A DNA stretch of 64,000 bases from Caprella mutica (Eukaryota > Arthropoda > Malacostraca > Amphipoda > Caprellidae): contig CANNZV010000923.1 of the NCBI GenBank assembly GCA_947561585.1, positions 310,001-374,000 on the forward strand, read 5' to 3'. The notes under the pieces were generated by a model that was not told the DNA's origin, made no database searches, and saw only the letters and a program-made list of their open reading frames with translations. Within the stretch, counting starts at the first letter, position 1, and every line of letters begins with the position of its first letter. Both the position numbers and the translations under genes were made by a program. Positions 46,040-58,900 of this stretch are shown in pieces.

Positions 46040-46388
46040 AATCATCCTTCTATTTTTCTTAAGAGATTTCGAATAATAAAATATTCATCTTTCATTTTGG
46101 AATCTATATAGTATATAGTACTATATACTATATAGTATATATATACATTCATAAGCAGTCACCATCGCTCAATGAACAAGCGAGTTCTTTTAATTTAGTT
46201 ATTTGGGTTAATAACTTATTATTTTTCTATTATTTCCTTTTTCTTTACTTATTCATTATCTTTTATTAATTTTGGTATCTATTATACTTCTTTGTTCCTT
46301 ATATTTTGTTTAGATTAGTCAAAATTAGGATACTGATGATGAATATATTATTATTCGAAAGCTCTTAAGAAAAATAGAAGGATGATTG
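46040..46388. mobile_element. inverted-repeat element with about 50-bp TIRs
   Basis: AATCATCCTTCTATTTTTCT-TAAGAGATTTCGAATAATA at the left is mirrored by TATTATTCGAAAGCTCTTAA-GAAAAATAGAAGGATGATT at the right. Near its left-centre lies an AT palindrome of about 40 bp (46105-46147, TATATAGTATATAGTACTAT...). No target duplication is obvious and it has no coding capacity. Confidence 0.75.
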
Positions 46389-47464
46389 TATTTTAAGTGA
46401 TGTTACCAGTGTGGTGAGAAATGTGAAAAGCGATTGTACATCATTCGGGCTCCAGAGGTCCACTTTATCATAAATGATGTAAAACAAAATAGAACAAAAT
46501 TAGTTCCATTATTTTCATTTATAATTACACGATGAATAAATGCGTCATAGAGAATAAAAAAACGAAGATTAAGATTAAGATAATCACCAAAAACTGTCAC
46601 TATTTGATAAGATTCATTGAATAGCATTTGGAATAAAAAAAAAAAAACGTTCAGTGCAGTTCACTATAAATAAACTCTCAGTAACGATATTATATGAGTT
46701 CCCTCTCCATAAACCCCCTCATAAAGACTGTATATAAATAAATATACGAGCCGGAGGAAACATAGTGTGGAAAAGAATCCACGAGAACGGTCAGCTAGAT
46801 AGGCCAGGCGGCCACCCACTGCTGGCGCAAATCTATTTTTTCCAGCCCTGATAATGATGTAGTTATTTGAACTTTTTCTGAGGGCGAATCCTGCAATCTT
46901 GGAGTAACAGCTGTTCCGATTACAGACGAAGATTCGAATAATGTCCGAAAGCCCGTCGTCTCCTGCCTACACACAGGGACAAACTTTTTAGCCCCAAAAC
47001 ATTCTGTCTTAGATCGAGGCAGAGTTTATAGGGAATATAAGTGACTTGGTTGTTCGGGTCTCCTGGAAATGGGTTTCGGGAGGGGACTAACTTGGGATTA
47101 TTTGAAATCGACAACCGGAATTGGAAGTTAAGAGAACTGGCGTACCTACCTCTCGATAAATACAAATAGGGTGTTCACAATACGAATTTAGTCGTCTAGA
47201 ATCAATGTGATGAACTCAATTTAAGTCAAAATTTTAACAAAATCTTGCACTATATTTTTTTTAATTTTTCTGTTTACTAACATTTTAAAATATTTTTATA
47301 TAAGTTTTGCTAATTTTAATTATATATTGGTAGAGTAAGTTTTGCATATTAGATAAATTGTTATTGTAAGAGGTAACGTACATTATATTTTACGAATAAC
47401 ATGCAATACGATGTCTTTAAAAAAAATTGAATACTAAATATTGGTAAGTAACTTAAACGTTGTG
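46389..47464. other. spacer, no recognised gene
   Basis: About 46740-47170 is less AT-rich (GAGCCGGAGGAAACATAGTG, CGAGGCAGAGTTTATAGGG) and holds an 81-codon minus-strand frame at 46920-47165 with no known motif. A diverged exon or mobile-element fragment is possible, but nothing decides it. Confidence 0.45.
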
Positions 47465-47697
47465 CAGTAGAACTCCTCTATAATGAAGTCCTGTATAGTG
47501 AATGTAGTGTCATGAGTAAGGAAGTAGCCTCTATAGTGAACAAATTTTCTTTAGTCTACCATAAAGTGGCCATTTGTTTTCTAAAACTGTTGGCCATTTT
47601 TGGCAGACTAAAAAAAATTTGTCCACTATAAAGGTTACTTCCTTACTCAGGACACTACATTCACTATACATGATTTCATTATATAGAAGGTCTACTG
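47465..47697. mobile_element. pogo-like MITE (CAGTAGAACT family), best copy
   Basis: CAGTAGAACTCCTCTATAAT at the left and ATATAGAAGGTCTACTG at the right. Internal inverted arms TGTAGTGTCATGAGTAAGGA and TCCTTACTCAGGACACTACA, with a centre TAAAGTGGCCATTTG / TTGGCCATTTTTGG. CAGTAGAACC-like ends occur in pogo/Tigger-type Tc1-mariner elements; family placement is inference. Confidence 0.8.
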
Positions 47698-47843
47698 TAT
47701 TTCATTCATGCATTACAGCTCTACATTAATAAATTTGTATATTATTGATGCCTATCCTAACTAAGAAATTATCAAAAGCTGAAAGAGAAAATTAACCAAA
47801 TAATTATTCAAGATATCGATCTACTTACAGATAACTTAATATA

Positions 47844-48046
47844 CAGGGTGACCCAAAAAAGAGTGTACCCAAGTTTGAATTAATGTAAATAGTATACACG
47901 TACAATCTTAAGCAATGACGGTGGTAGAATGGATACATGAAAAAAAAAAGTAATTTTTAAATTCACTTCAACTCATTTTTTAACTAATAATAAATACGAT
48001 ATTTATATTATTCTAAGTTGAGTACACTTTTTTGTGGGTCACCCTG
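47844..48046. mobile_element. MITE, CAGGGTGACCCA family, copy 2
   Basis: CAGGGTGACCCAAAAAAGAG and TTTTTTGTGGGTCACCCTG delimit 203 bp between TA dinucleotides. The interior matches copy 1 at 36849 in the same orientation, with a few substitutions and short indels. Confidence 0.9.
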
Positions 48047-48815
48047 TATATATCAATAATATCGTTGCCATGCCTCACCACATTATTTCATGCGACATAT
48101 ACATGCAGAGCACGTGAGTTGCAACACACTGCCACACATATAAATATCTATATTTCAAACGATTCTGTTTCGAAATTGATAATCCGTGCGGCAAATTGGT
48201 GGAGAGGGTTGGGGGAGAAATGGACGGGGTGGAGAGAGAGGGAGAGGGGGGGGGGGTGTTGCCAGATATAAAGGATATGAAATTGTTTCCAAAGTCATAG
48301 AGTGTGAAGAGAAAAACACGGAGGTGTTTATAACTTGAGAACTATATTGCTCAATATCTGAAATGACAAAACAATTTGCTAAGTTTGCTTCTATCGTTGG
48401 AGCATCACAGCATCTGGAAATAGAGGATGGATGATTGTGATACTTTGTATGTTATATGTGATATGTAATTGTAACGTGTATGCTACAGTCTAAGGGATAA
48501 ATTAATAACTGAATAAATGCACACTTAGAAATGGAAGATGTTTATAATTATAACATGATATTTTTTTTTTGTTAATATTTTTTATAGTTAGGGTTAAATT
48601 CAAAGTTATTAATTCTGGACAAGAAATCAGTAGATTTTAATTAAGATTTCTCTTTTAATGGAAAAATAATTTTTAATTCATTTGTAAAATATAATTTTGA
48701 TTCCTTTGCAAATATAATTTTTTAAATTCATTGCAGATTTTATGTTTTTAAATCAGTTTCTGATTTCATTCTTTCGTTTCATTAATAGATTTCATTTTTT
48801 CAATTCATATTTCAG
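48047..48815. other. spacer with a G-rich run
   Basis: About 48192-48258 is strongly purine/G-rich (GGAGAGGGTTGGGGGAGAAA, GGAGAGGGGGGGGGG). The 79-codon frame at 48032-48271 spans it and is not credible. Confidence 0.5.
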
Positions 48816-50295
48816 AATTCATTTTTAAATTCATAACAAAATTCATTTTCTAAATTCATAGCAAAATTTATTTTTTAAATTTATTTTTTAAATTCATAAC
48901 AAAATTCATTTTTTAAATTCAGAGCAAAATTTATTTTTTAAATTCATAACAAAATTTATTTTTCAAATTCATAGCAAAATTTATTTTTTAAATTTATTTT
49001 TTAAATTCATAACAAAATTCATTTTTTAAATTCATAGCAAAATTTATTTTTTAAATTTATTTTTTTAATTTATTTATTAAATTTATTTTTTAAATTTATT
49101 TTTTAAATTTATTTTTTAAATTTATTTTTTAAATTCATAACAAAATTCATTTTTTAAATTCATAACAAAATTCATTTTTTAAATTCATAACAAAATTCAT
49201 TTTTAAATTCATAACAAAATTCATTTTTTAAATTCATAACAAAATTCATTTTTTAAATTCATAGCAAAATTTATTTTTTAAATTTATTTTTTAAATTCAT
49301 AACAAAATTCATTTTTTAAATTCATAGCAAAATTCATTTTTTAAATTTATTTTTTAAATTTATTTATTTTTTTTAAATTTATTTTTTAAATTCATAACAA
49401 AATTCATTTTTTAAATTCAGAGCAAAATTTATTTTTTAAATTCATAGCAAAATTCATTTTTTAAATTCATAGCAAAATTCATTTTTTAAATTTCAGAGCA
49501 AAATTCATTTTTTTAATTAATAGCGAATTTCCTTTTTCAAATTCATAGCAAAATTTATTTTTTAAATTCAGAGCAAAATTCATTTTTTAAATTCTTAGCA
49601 AAATTTATTTTTTAAATTCATAGCAAAATTTATTTTTTAAATTCAGAGCAAAATTTATTTTTTAAATTCATAGCAAAATTTATTTTTTAAATTCATAGCA
49701 AAATTTATTTTTTAAATTCTTAGCAAAATTTATTTTTTAAATTCAGAGCAAAATTTATTTTTCAAATTCATGGCGAATTTTATTTTTTAATATCAGAGCA
49801 AAATTCATTTTTTAAATTCATAACAAAATTCATTTTTTAAATTCTTAGCAAAATTTATTTTTTAAATTCATAGCAAAATTTATTTTTTAAATTCATAACA
49901 AAATTCATTTTTTAAATTCAGAGCAAAATTCATTTTTTAAATTCATAACAAAATTCATTTTTTAAATTCTTAGCAAAATTTATTTTTTAAATTCATAGCA
50001 AAATTCATTTTTTAAATTCATAACAAAATTCATTTTTCAAATTCAGAGCAAAATTCATTTTTTAAATTCATAACAAAATTCATTTTTTAAATTCATAGCA
50101 AAATTTATTTTTTAAATTCATAGCAAAATTTATTTTTTAAATTCATAGCAAAATTCATTTCTTCAATTCATAACAAAATTCATTTTTTAAATTCATAGCA
50201 AAATTTATTTTTTAAATTCATAGCAAAATTTATTTTTTAAATTCATAGCAAAATTTATTTTTTAAATTCATAGCGAATTTCCTTTTTCAAATCCT
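48816..50295. repeat. 25-bp AT-rich satellite, about 57 copies
   Basis: The unit is AATTCATAGCAAAATTTATTTTTTA with variation mostly at CATAGC/CATAAC/CAGAGC/CTTAGC and TTTATT/TTCATT. Between about 48880 and 49390 some units are replaced by runs of a 14-bp AAATTTATTTTTTA sub-unit. The upstream sequence from 48650 is a more diverged continuation. Confidence 0.95.
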
Positions 50296-50946
50296 GTCAA
50301 ATTTCTTCATTCAATTCATATGTTTAATTAAAGGGAGGTATTTTATAAAAACTACAAAAATTGACAATGAAATCATTGAAATTATTCTTTCTTATTCTCA
50401 TTTTATTTTTTTAGCTAACATTAGATTGCTATTATTTTGTTCCATTTAATGTACCAAGTAATATTTATTTTTCCATTACCAAAGATTAATAAATAGTTCC
50501 TGAACGTTCTGATTATCAAAGTTTTTTTTATCAATGAAGTAGTAATTTTTTATTATTCAAACAGACAGTTTTTGTTATCTTTATCAGCGAAGTCTAATTG
50601 TTTTTTTCATCACAGAAGTAAGCCTAATCGTTTCTTTTTTCACAGAAGTATATAACTAAGATAATCAAAGTAACCCTAATTTTTTTTATCACAGAAGTAC
50701 ATAAATAAGATAATCAAAACAAGTTAATTTGATTTTTATCAGCGAAATGTATTTAAGTTTTTGTAGTTAGTTGATAGGTCGTAAGACGCAATATCTTTAC
50801 GCAAATCATTCTCTCAGCCATCAAGTTTATAGCGAGAGCCAGAGATAAAGTTTATGGGGTACTGTTGAGTAGGGCCAATATCTGGGGTTATTATGCCTTT
50901 TTTACGGCGTACCCAGGGTCCTATTGTCTGATTCCAAGTCAAGATT
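50296..50946. other. spacer with degenerate repeats
   Basis: About 50530-50750 has diverged units of TTTTTTATCACAGAAGTA plus ATAACTAAGATAATCAAAG. No gene. Confidence 0.5.
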
Positions 50947-51339
50947 TCATGGCCCATTAATCGTAATGAGGCCCACTGCCTCCTTCACAATAATCTCACT
51001 TCGCCAAAAATAATTAACTGCATCAGCTCTCTGGCATAAGATGGGGATAGTAAAAAAAGGTGGGCAATGCACTTGGGGCGCGGGGAGTTGTGGGGGTTGA
51101 TTGGGAGGATTCGGGGATTGGATTTGGGGTTGTATTGGTGGAAGGGGTTGGGTGGCAGGGGATTGTTGTATTTGGTAATTGTTAGATGGGGATTTGATAG
51201 ATTGGGGTTTGGAAACAATTTTTGGATTTGGGATTACTGGGGTTTGAATTGGGGTTTGAAAATAACTGGATGGGGTTACTGGCATTGGATTTAAAATATT
51301 TTGAAATTCAATGTTTAAAAACAAATTAATTGAATTCAC
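50947..51339 (-). other. proline/glutamine-rich frame, doubtful
   Basis: A 130-codon minus-strand frame with PPIQPQIQSP, NPPNQPPQLP and a less biased C-terminus (CQRADAVNYFWRSEIIVKEA). It spans a GGGGTTTGGATTGG-type G/T-rich tract at 51070-51290 that is open in several frames. No domain, no clear splice sites and no neighbours; it could be an exon of an unknown gene, but simple-sequence translation is more likely. Confidence 0.2.
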
Positions 51340-52085
51340 ATATTATTTCCACAAATATTCATTCCTTCATATTATTTTAACTTTTAAATAACTTAATTAT
51401 TAATATTAATGTATCATAATTTTCATATTACTCAACCAATCAAGTTATCCCTTCCCGTAAAAATAATTTATAAAACTCTTATCATTTCAGAATTTATCAT
51501 CAATTTCTAAATATCGCGAAAAGGCTTTTTGCCGAATTTCCTACCGGCAAAAGTGCAAATTCCTTGAGTCTTAAATTGCTGTTTGATGATAATTTTCCAG
51601 CGTATTCTTTTCCTACCAACTCTTCTTATCTACAAGCGCACTACTCCTCCGTACAACTTTATTCAAAAACATTCCCCCCCCTCTCTCCCCCTTCCTTAAC
51701 TTCCCCCTGCTCCACCTTATTCTTCTTCGCCATATGATTGAAAGTAGCGATGTGGAAATTAGGAACTTGCGGTAAAAACTTATCAATTTATTATTGATTA
51801 GGCCCTGTGATAATATGGCTATGAAATAAATAACGGTATAATTACCATAATTGATTATTAATGGATTATAGCATTTAACATTTAAAAAAATTCTTTTTAA
51901 ATATATTTAAAAAATAGAAAAAGTAGAAAATTTAATAAATTATAAAATAGTAAAATAATTTTTTTTGTAAAAAAAAAATGTTAAGCATTTTGAAAATTAA
52001 AAAGATAAAAAATTTTGTTAAATACAAATAATTTTTTTTTGAAGATTAAAAGATTGAGATTTTTGAAAATTAAAAAAAATTAATA
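51340..52085. other. AT-rich spacer
   Basis: No gene. Includes a C-rich stretch at about 51677-51712 (CCCCCCCTCTCTCCCCC). Confidence 0.5.
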
Positions 52086-52882
52086 CAGGCAAGCCTCGCT
52101 TTAAGTACAACTCACTTTAGTAAAAGTTGTCCTTATTTCGAGTCATGTTTCGAAATAAGAACCGTTCGTAGACATATAAAACGGAGACAATTTTTTCTGA
52201 TTATTTCACGGTAACTAAAAAAAATATCAAAATTATAATCCAGATGAGGTTATTAGAAGTAATTGGTTCAGAAATTCAACATGTCCTATTTTAGGGTAAG
52301 TTCCGTGTTATGGCACGGTTCCATATTTTCGAACACGTGAAAATCTTTATATAATAATCATTATTTAACTTTTATTTCAATTGGTATCCATGCTACCAAT
52401 TAGAATGGAAGTTAAATAATAATTATAATACTTTCTTTTCTGACGTGTCCGAAATTGTAGAATCAACCAATAACTTGGAACTTAGTACCTACCCTACCAC
52501 CAAAAATATTTCATAGAGCATAAAACTGCTGTTTGGTAAATGTAGAACAATAATTAAAAAAGTCTAATTATCTATTAATTACCCGCCTATACTGAGTGAG
52601 AGTTAAGCTATGGATGGATTTTAAAACATTTATTAAATGCACGACTTTAAAAACTTTTTCATCACAGTCACAAACAATGAAAGACTGTATATTATTATTA
52701 ATATTCTTATATACATAGTACTCTAATAACTCTAAAACAAAATTTCTTTCTATAACTCATAGAAAATGATACATATAATCAAGGAGTGACAATTTTGAAT
52801 TTATTGTTACTTTTATTCGCTTTAGTTACCGTTTGGTAACTAAACTGAGTCGTGATTTGGTAACTAAAGCGGGGGATGCCTG
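52086..52882. mobile_element. Tigger/pogo-like non-autonomous element with a nested MITE
   Basis: CAGGCAAGCCTCGCTTTAAG at the left and CTAAAGCGGGGGATGCCTG at the right are inverted ends bordered by TA (52084-52085 and 52883-52884). CAGGCATACCTCG-type ends are characteristic of Tigger elements. Without the nested 201-bp MITE the element is about 595 bp. No transposase frame remains. Confidence 0.8.
52294..52494. mobile_element. palindromic MITE, GGGTAAGTTCC family, nested
   Basis: GGGTAAGTTCCGTGTTATGG at the left; CCAATAACTTGGAACTTAGTACCTACCC at the right in two adjoining pieces; TA borders. The centre is shortened to TTGGTATCCATGCTACCAATT, missing the TGCA apex. It lies inside the Tigger-like element, so it is the younger insertion. 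Confidence 0.85.
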
Positions 52883-52884
52883 TA

Positions 52885-54837
52885 TTTCAAGAATTATAGA
52901 GTGGCCAAGAAATATATATTCTCTATTTTGAATGAAATGAATGAAACAATTTATTCGTGAAAAGTTACTAATACAAAAGAAGTTAAATATGTATATAATT
53001 TTTTTAAATATATTTATAACGGCCCTCGAAGCTCATGTGCTTTTGGATCGACCTATATAGTAGGAATAAGTTTTATTAAATAAATGAATGATATGATCTC
53101 TTTCATTAACGTAAAAACAATAATATTTTAAATCTATAAAAATAGAAAAGAAATTGAAATTCCTAGCTAAATTCGACTGAAAAACTAAATTCGAACAGTT
53201 CTTCAACCTGAATAATCTTATGACATCTTGAAGCCATACAACGTGTACAAATTTCCGACTGGGATCCTACTGAAATTCCTAATAGTGTCCCTAAAGTGTG
53301 TTCTAAGATTAAATATCGTAATTGTATATAGAATCCCAAAGAAGATCTTTTGAGAGGGGCTTTTCAATTAGCTCCAGAAATTCTATTGGAAGGAAGGGGC
53401 ATCCTTAATTTCTCCATTTAAATCTCCCCGATGGAGTCCTTTCAAGTCCCCAGTTGACTATTCTTATACATTAGAGAGGGAATTTTGAATAATAAAGCTA
53501 GTTAGGTAGAATTAATAATAAGTTGAAATGGTGGAAAGTGCCAATGAGGAATATCTATTATTGCATGAAATTAAAAATCATCGCATTTTTAAATGGTTGG
53601 GTGCATTTGAGTTAATTGTAAGTATATATAAAATGATTATTTTTTATTAAAATTAGGTCGAAAATATAGTTTTAATGATAATATTGTCTTAAAAAAAAAT
53701 AAAAAATAAAGATAATAAGAGGAAATTGGTTCATTTTTACTAAATTGTATTCGTAACTAATTTTTAAGAATTAAAACTGTTGCAATAGATAAAAAACACG
53801 TAATCTAGATTTAAGAAATGGATGGTGTTTAGAATTATTAAGCAATACTCTTAACTAGACTAGAATATTTCTTATTGTTTCGATCATTTTCTAACTTATG
53901 AAATCGCAAAAAAAAGTAATTTCCACAGGGAGAAATTTTTACGATTTTGGAAAAAAATTAGAACTGTCCAAAATTGAGTTTTGCAATTGCAAATATAAAA
54001 TGTTAGAACAGAAACTTTTTTGAAGAAATTTCTCTATAAAATAAAAGTTGAAAGGCTGCAACTGCTTATTATATCCATCCTCCTTCACCCTGTCCACCCT
54101 AACTGTCTTTCACGAACTGATTTCAAGTTTTGAAAAATGTTGAGTAATAAATTTCATAAGAAAATTGTCGAGAGGCCTTTTTTTTTAGACTTACAGGGAG
54201 GAAAAAAGTCCAATGCAATTACTTCACTTCCAGTGACGAAACGTCTCAAATTATCTCTCCAAACTCTAAAAATCTTTCATCAAGTTTTCGGATATAAAAC
54301 AGGAAAGTTTTGATTTCTACAGCAGGATATATATAGGTACGGGGAAGGTTTATGAAATAATTTGAGCTGGTGCTGCCTGCTATCGGTCTTCTTCATCTTC
54401 TTCTTGTGACGCTTTAGGTCCAATCAAAAGCCCTCTGAAGTTTCTAGCTGAGTCATCAGATATACACAAATGTTTATCCCTGAAAGAACTGCTCTAATAA
54501 TTGATCTCGGCTGTCCTAATCCAGAAAAGATTTGACACAATTTCTCACTCCTGATCTCTCTCTCTCTATCTGCACGTGGATTCGACCGACCATAAACACC
54601 AACAATTTGGTTCGAACGGGAAGCGGGTTGGTGGATGGGGGTTTTTGTACGGAGACGGAGGAATTTCAGAGCACCTCATATACATTTTTTCCTGCCAGAG
54701 CTCCGCAGATTCTGTACGGATGTGCCTCAAGGCTTTTCAATTTCTAGCCAATTTTGCCCCAATTTCGATGGCTTATCGCGGCAACTAGAAACTTGTGACA
54801 GTGTTTCGCTACATAACTTGACACTGCAAATATAATA
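52885..54837. other. spacer, no recognised gene
   Basis: Mostly AT-rich. Overlapping 66-71 codon frames at 54532-54835 share a moderately GC-rich stretch, with no domain I know. A short TTCTTCATCTTCTTCTTG run sits at about 54389. Confidence 0.45.
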
Positions 54838-54839
54838 TA

Positions 54840-54975
54840 GGGTAGGTTCCGAGTTATAGACTGGTTCCAGATTTTCGTCCATATAGGAAAACAATTTATA
54901 ATTCATTTTAATTCGTTATTTTAATTGGTATCCATGATACCTGTAGGTATCATGGTAAAATAACCAGTAAAAATG
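54840..54975. mobile_element. truncated palindromic MITE, GGGTAAGTTCC family
   Basis: GGGTAGGTTCCGAGTTATAG, GACTGGTTCCAGATTTTCG and the core TTGGTATCCATGATACC-TGTA-GGTATCATGG are present. The right arm breaks off shortly after the core. Confidence 0.75.
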
Positions 54976-55984
54976 TGATTTTTTAAAACCTATCTTTGAT
55001 AATGAATATATTTCCTGTACCAAAATAGGATAGATACTACTTTAGTACATACAGTAACGATTGAATTACCAGATACCAACAGTTACCAGAACTAAGGACA
55101 AAAATAGATCATTAACCAATCTGAATGTTGAATATTTCTTACCGTTGTCGGAAAGTGGGTGTCCCCAAATTTATGATCTGGGCAAACATGTTTTCCTAAC
55201 TAGTACTAGTACGAAACGTCTTGTCGATGAAACGTCTACAAAACGTCATTCGACACAACGTTTTTCGACGAAACGTCTGTCAACAGAATATACCGGCCAC
55301 CATTTCGTCCTCTAGTATAAGAATAAATGTATTACATAACATCACCAATTTTGAGCCAAGATATTACAGTTCAATCGAGCGAAAGATATGAAATGGAGTC
55401 TCCTAGCAACGAACACTCCTTAGAATTTACAGTATATTTCTATCTATATTATACATCAAAGAATTCAGTTACACCTCACAGCGATGGCAAGACCTGAACA
55501 CCGAGAAATTGTAAAGGGGAAAAATAGAATTCGTTCATAAAGAACCAAAGCCTGTGCATTGAACACAGTAATAATAATAGTGATGAAGAATAGGAAATTA
55601 ATTACGGTGATCGGCTATGTTTCATATGTTATATATGTTTATATACATAACATTATGTTGTAATATGTTATTTAATTGTACTCAGGTCTTTTCATTCATA
55701 GTATTTATGAATTTCTAAATTTATTTTTTGTTAAATTTCTTGAATATTGTTTTCGCATAACTATTTTTCTTCTTCTCCTCCTCCACAGACCTTACCCAAC
55801 TATCCCTTATTCTAACTACTTCCTTCCCCCGGTTCTCCATCATTCCTCCACTTCCTCCTTCATTACCTCCCCCTCCAATTCTCCCCTCTCTCCACCCTCC
55901 ATTTCTCCGACGCCTCGTTTGAACTTCAGAAAAACTGCGAATTTGATTTAGGTTAGCTTAAGAGTTCTCCGACGCGTACAGACA
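54976..55984. other. spacer with a short ACGAAACGTCT repeat
   Basis: At about 55208-55285 six diverged units around CGACGAAACGTCTGT occur. The frame at 55061-55315 runs across them. About 55770-55915 is a C/T-rich tract (CTTCTCCTCCTCCACAGACC). No gene. Confidence 0.5.
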
Positions 55985-58900
55985 CTCCGATAGTGAAGAC
56001 GGGGTTGGTGTGGAGGAGACAGGGGTTGGTGTGGAGGAGACAGAGGTTGGTGTGGAGGAGACAGGGGTTGGTGTGGAGGAGACAGAGGTTGGTGTGGAGG
56101 AGACAGAGGTTGGTGTGGAGGAGACAGAGGTTGGTGTGGAGGAGACAGAGGTTGGTGTGGAGGAGACAGGGGTTGGTGTGGAGGAGACAGAGGTTGGTGT
56201 GGAGAAGACAGAGGTTGGTGTGGAGGAGACAGGGGTTGGTGTGGAGGAGACAGAGGTTGGTGTGGAGGAGACAGGGGTTGGTGTGGAGGAGACAGAGGTT
56301 GGTGTGGAGGAGACAGAGGTTGGTGTGGAGGAGACAGAGGTTGGTGTGGAGAAGACAGGGGTTGGTGTGGAGGAGACAGGGGTTGGTGTGGAGGAGACAG
56401 GGGTTGGTGTGGAGGAGACAGGGGTTGGTGTGGAGGAGACAGGGGTTGGTGTGGAGGAGACAGAGGTTGGTGTGGAGGAGACAGGGGTTGGTGTGGAGGA
56501 GACAGGGGTTGGTGTGGAGGAGACAGGGGTTGGTGTGGAGGAGACAGGGGTTGGTGTGGAGGAGACAGAGGTTGGTGTGGAGGAGACAGAGGTTGGTGTG
56601 GAGGAGACAGAGGTTTGTGTGGAGGAGACAGAGGTTGGTGTGGAGGAGACAGGGGTTGGTGTGGAGGAGACAGAGGTTGGTGTGGAGGAGACAGGGGTTG
56701 GTGTGGAGGAGACAGAGGTTGGTGTGGAGGAGACAGAGGTTGGTGTGGAGGAGACAGAGGTTGGTGTGGAGGAGACAGAGGTTGGTGTGGAGGAGACAGA
56801 GGTTGGTGTGGAGGAGACAGAGGTTGGTGTGGAGGAGACAGGGGTTGGTGTGGAGGAGACAGAGGTTGGTGTGGAGGAGACAGAGGTTGGTGTGGAGGAG
56901 ACAGAGGTTGGTGTGGAGGAGACAAGGGTTGGTGTGGAGGAGACAGGGGTGGGTGTGGAGGAGACAGGGGTGGGTTTGGAGGAGACCGAGGTTGGTGTGG
57001 AGGAGACAGAGGTGGGTGTGGAGGAGACAGAGGTGGGTGTGGAGGAGACAGGGGTTGGTGTGGAGAAGACAGAGGTTGGTGTGGAGGAGACAGAGGTTGG
57101 TGTGGAGGAGACAGAGGTTGGTTTTGAGGAGACAGAGGTTGGTGTGGAGGAAAAAGAGGTTGGTGTGGAGGAGACAGGGGTTGGTGTGGAGGAGACAGGG
57201 GTGGGTGTGGAGGAGACAGGGGTTGGTGTGGAGGAGACAGGGGTTGGTGTGGAGGAGACAGAGGTTGGTGTGGAGGAGACAGAGGTGGGTGTGGAGGAGA
57301 CAGGGGTGGTGTGGAGGAGACAGAGGTTGGTGTGGAGGAGACAGAGGTTGGTGTGGAGGAGACAAGGGTTGGTGTGGAGGAGACAGGGGTGGTTGTGGAG
57401 GAGACAGGGGTGGGTGTGGAGGAGACAGAGGTTGGTGTGGAGGAGACAATGGTGGGTGTGGAGGAGACAGAGGTGGGTGTGGAGGAGATAGGGGTTGGTG
57501 TGGAGGAGACAGAGGTTGGTGTGGAGGAGACAGAGGTTGGTGTGGAGGAGACAGAGGTGGGTGTGGAGGAGACAGAGGTTGGTGTGGAGGAGACAAGGGT
57601 TGGTGTGGAGAAGACAGGGGTGGGTGTGGAGGAGACAGGGGTTGGTGTGGAGAAGACAAGGGTTGGTGTGGAGAAGACAGGGGTGGGTGTGGAGGAGACA
57701 GGGGTGGGTGTGGAGGAGACAGAGGTTGGTGTTGGGGAGACAAGGGTTGGTGTGGAGGAGACAGAGGTGGGTGTGGAGGAGACAGGGGTGTTGTGGAGGA
57801 GACAGAGGTTGGTGTGGAGGAGACAGGGGTGGGTGTGGAGGAGACAGAGGTGGGTGTGGAGGAGACAGAGGTTGGTGTGGAGGAGACAGGGGTGGGTGTG
57901 GAGGAGACAGAGGTTGGTGTGGAGGAGACAGAGGTGGGTGTGGAGGAGACAGAGGTGGGTGTGGAGGAGACAGGGGTTGGTGTGGAGAAGACAGAGGTTG
58001 GTGTGGAGGAGACAGAGATTGGTGTGGAGGAGACAGAGGTTGGTTTTGAGGAGACAGAGGTTGGTGTGGAGGAAAAAGAGGTTGGTGTGGAGGAGACAGG
58101 GGTTGGTGTGGAGGAGACAGGGGTGGGTGTGGAGGAGACAGGGGATGGTGTGGAGGAGACAGGGGTTGGTGTGGAGGAGACAGAGGTTGGTGTGGAGGAG
58201 ACAGAGGTGGGTGTGGAGGAGACAGAGGTGGGTGTGGAGGAGACAGGGGTGGTGTGGAGAAGACAGGGGTGGGTGTGGAGGAGACAGGGGTGGGTGTGGA
58301 GGAGACAGAGGTGGGTGTGGAGGAGACAGGGGTGGGTGTGGAGGAGACAGAGGTGGGTGTGGAGGAGACAGAGGTTGGTGTGGAGGAGACAGAGGTTGGT
58401 GTGGAGGAGACAGGGGTTGGTGTGGAGGAGACAGGGGTGGGTGTGGAGGAGACAGGGGTTGGTGTGGAGGAGACAGGGGTTGGTGTGGAGGAGACAGAGG
58501 TTGGTGTGGAGGAGACAGAGGTGGGTGTGGAGGAGACAGAGGTGGGTGTGTAGGAGACAGGGGTGGTGTGGAGGAGACAGAGGTTGGTGTGGAGGAGACA
58601 GAGGTTGGTGTGGAGGAGACAAGGGTTGGTGTTTAGGAGACAGGGGTGGGTGTGGAGGAGACAGAGGTGGGTGTGGAGGAGACAGAGGTGGGTGTGGAGG
58701 AGATAGGGGTTGGTGTGGAGGAGACAAGGGTTGGTGTTTAGGAGACAGGGGTGGGTGTGGAGGAGACAGAGGTGGGTGTGGAGGAGACAGAGGTGGGTGT
58801 GGAGGAGATAGGGGTTGGTGTGGAGGAGACAGAGGTTGGTGTGGAGAAGACAGAGGTTGGTGTGGAGGAGACAGAGGTGGGTGTGGAGGAGACAGAGGTT

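Noticed and set aside
46105..46147. AT palindrome as a regulatory site
   Set aside because: It is simple TATATAG/CTATATA sequence within an inverted-repeat element; nothing supports a regulatory role.
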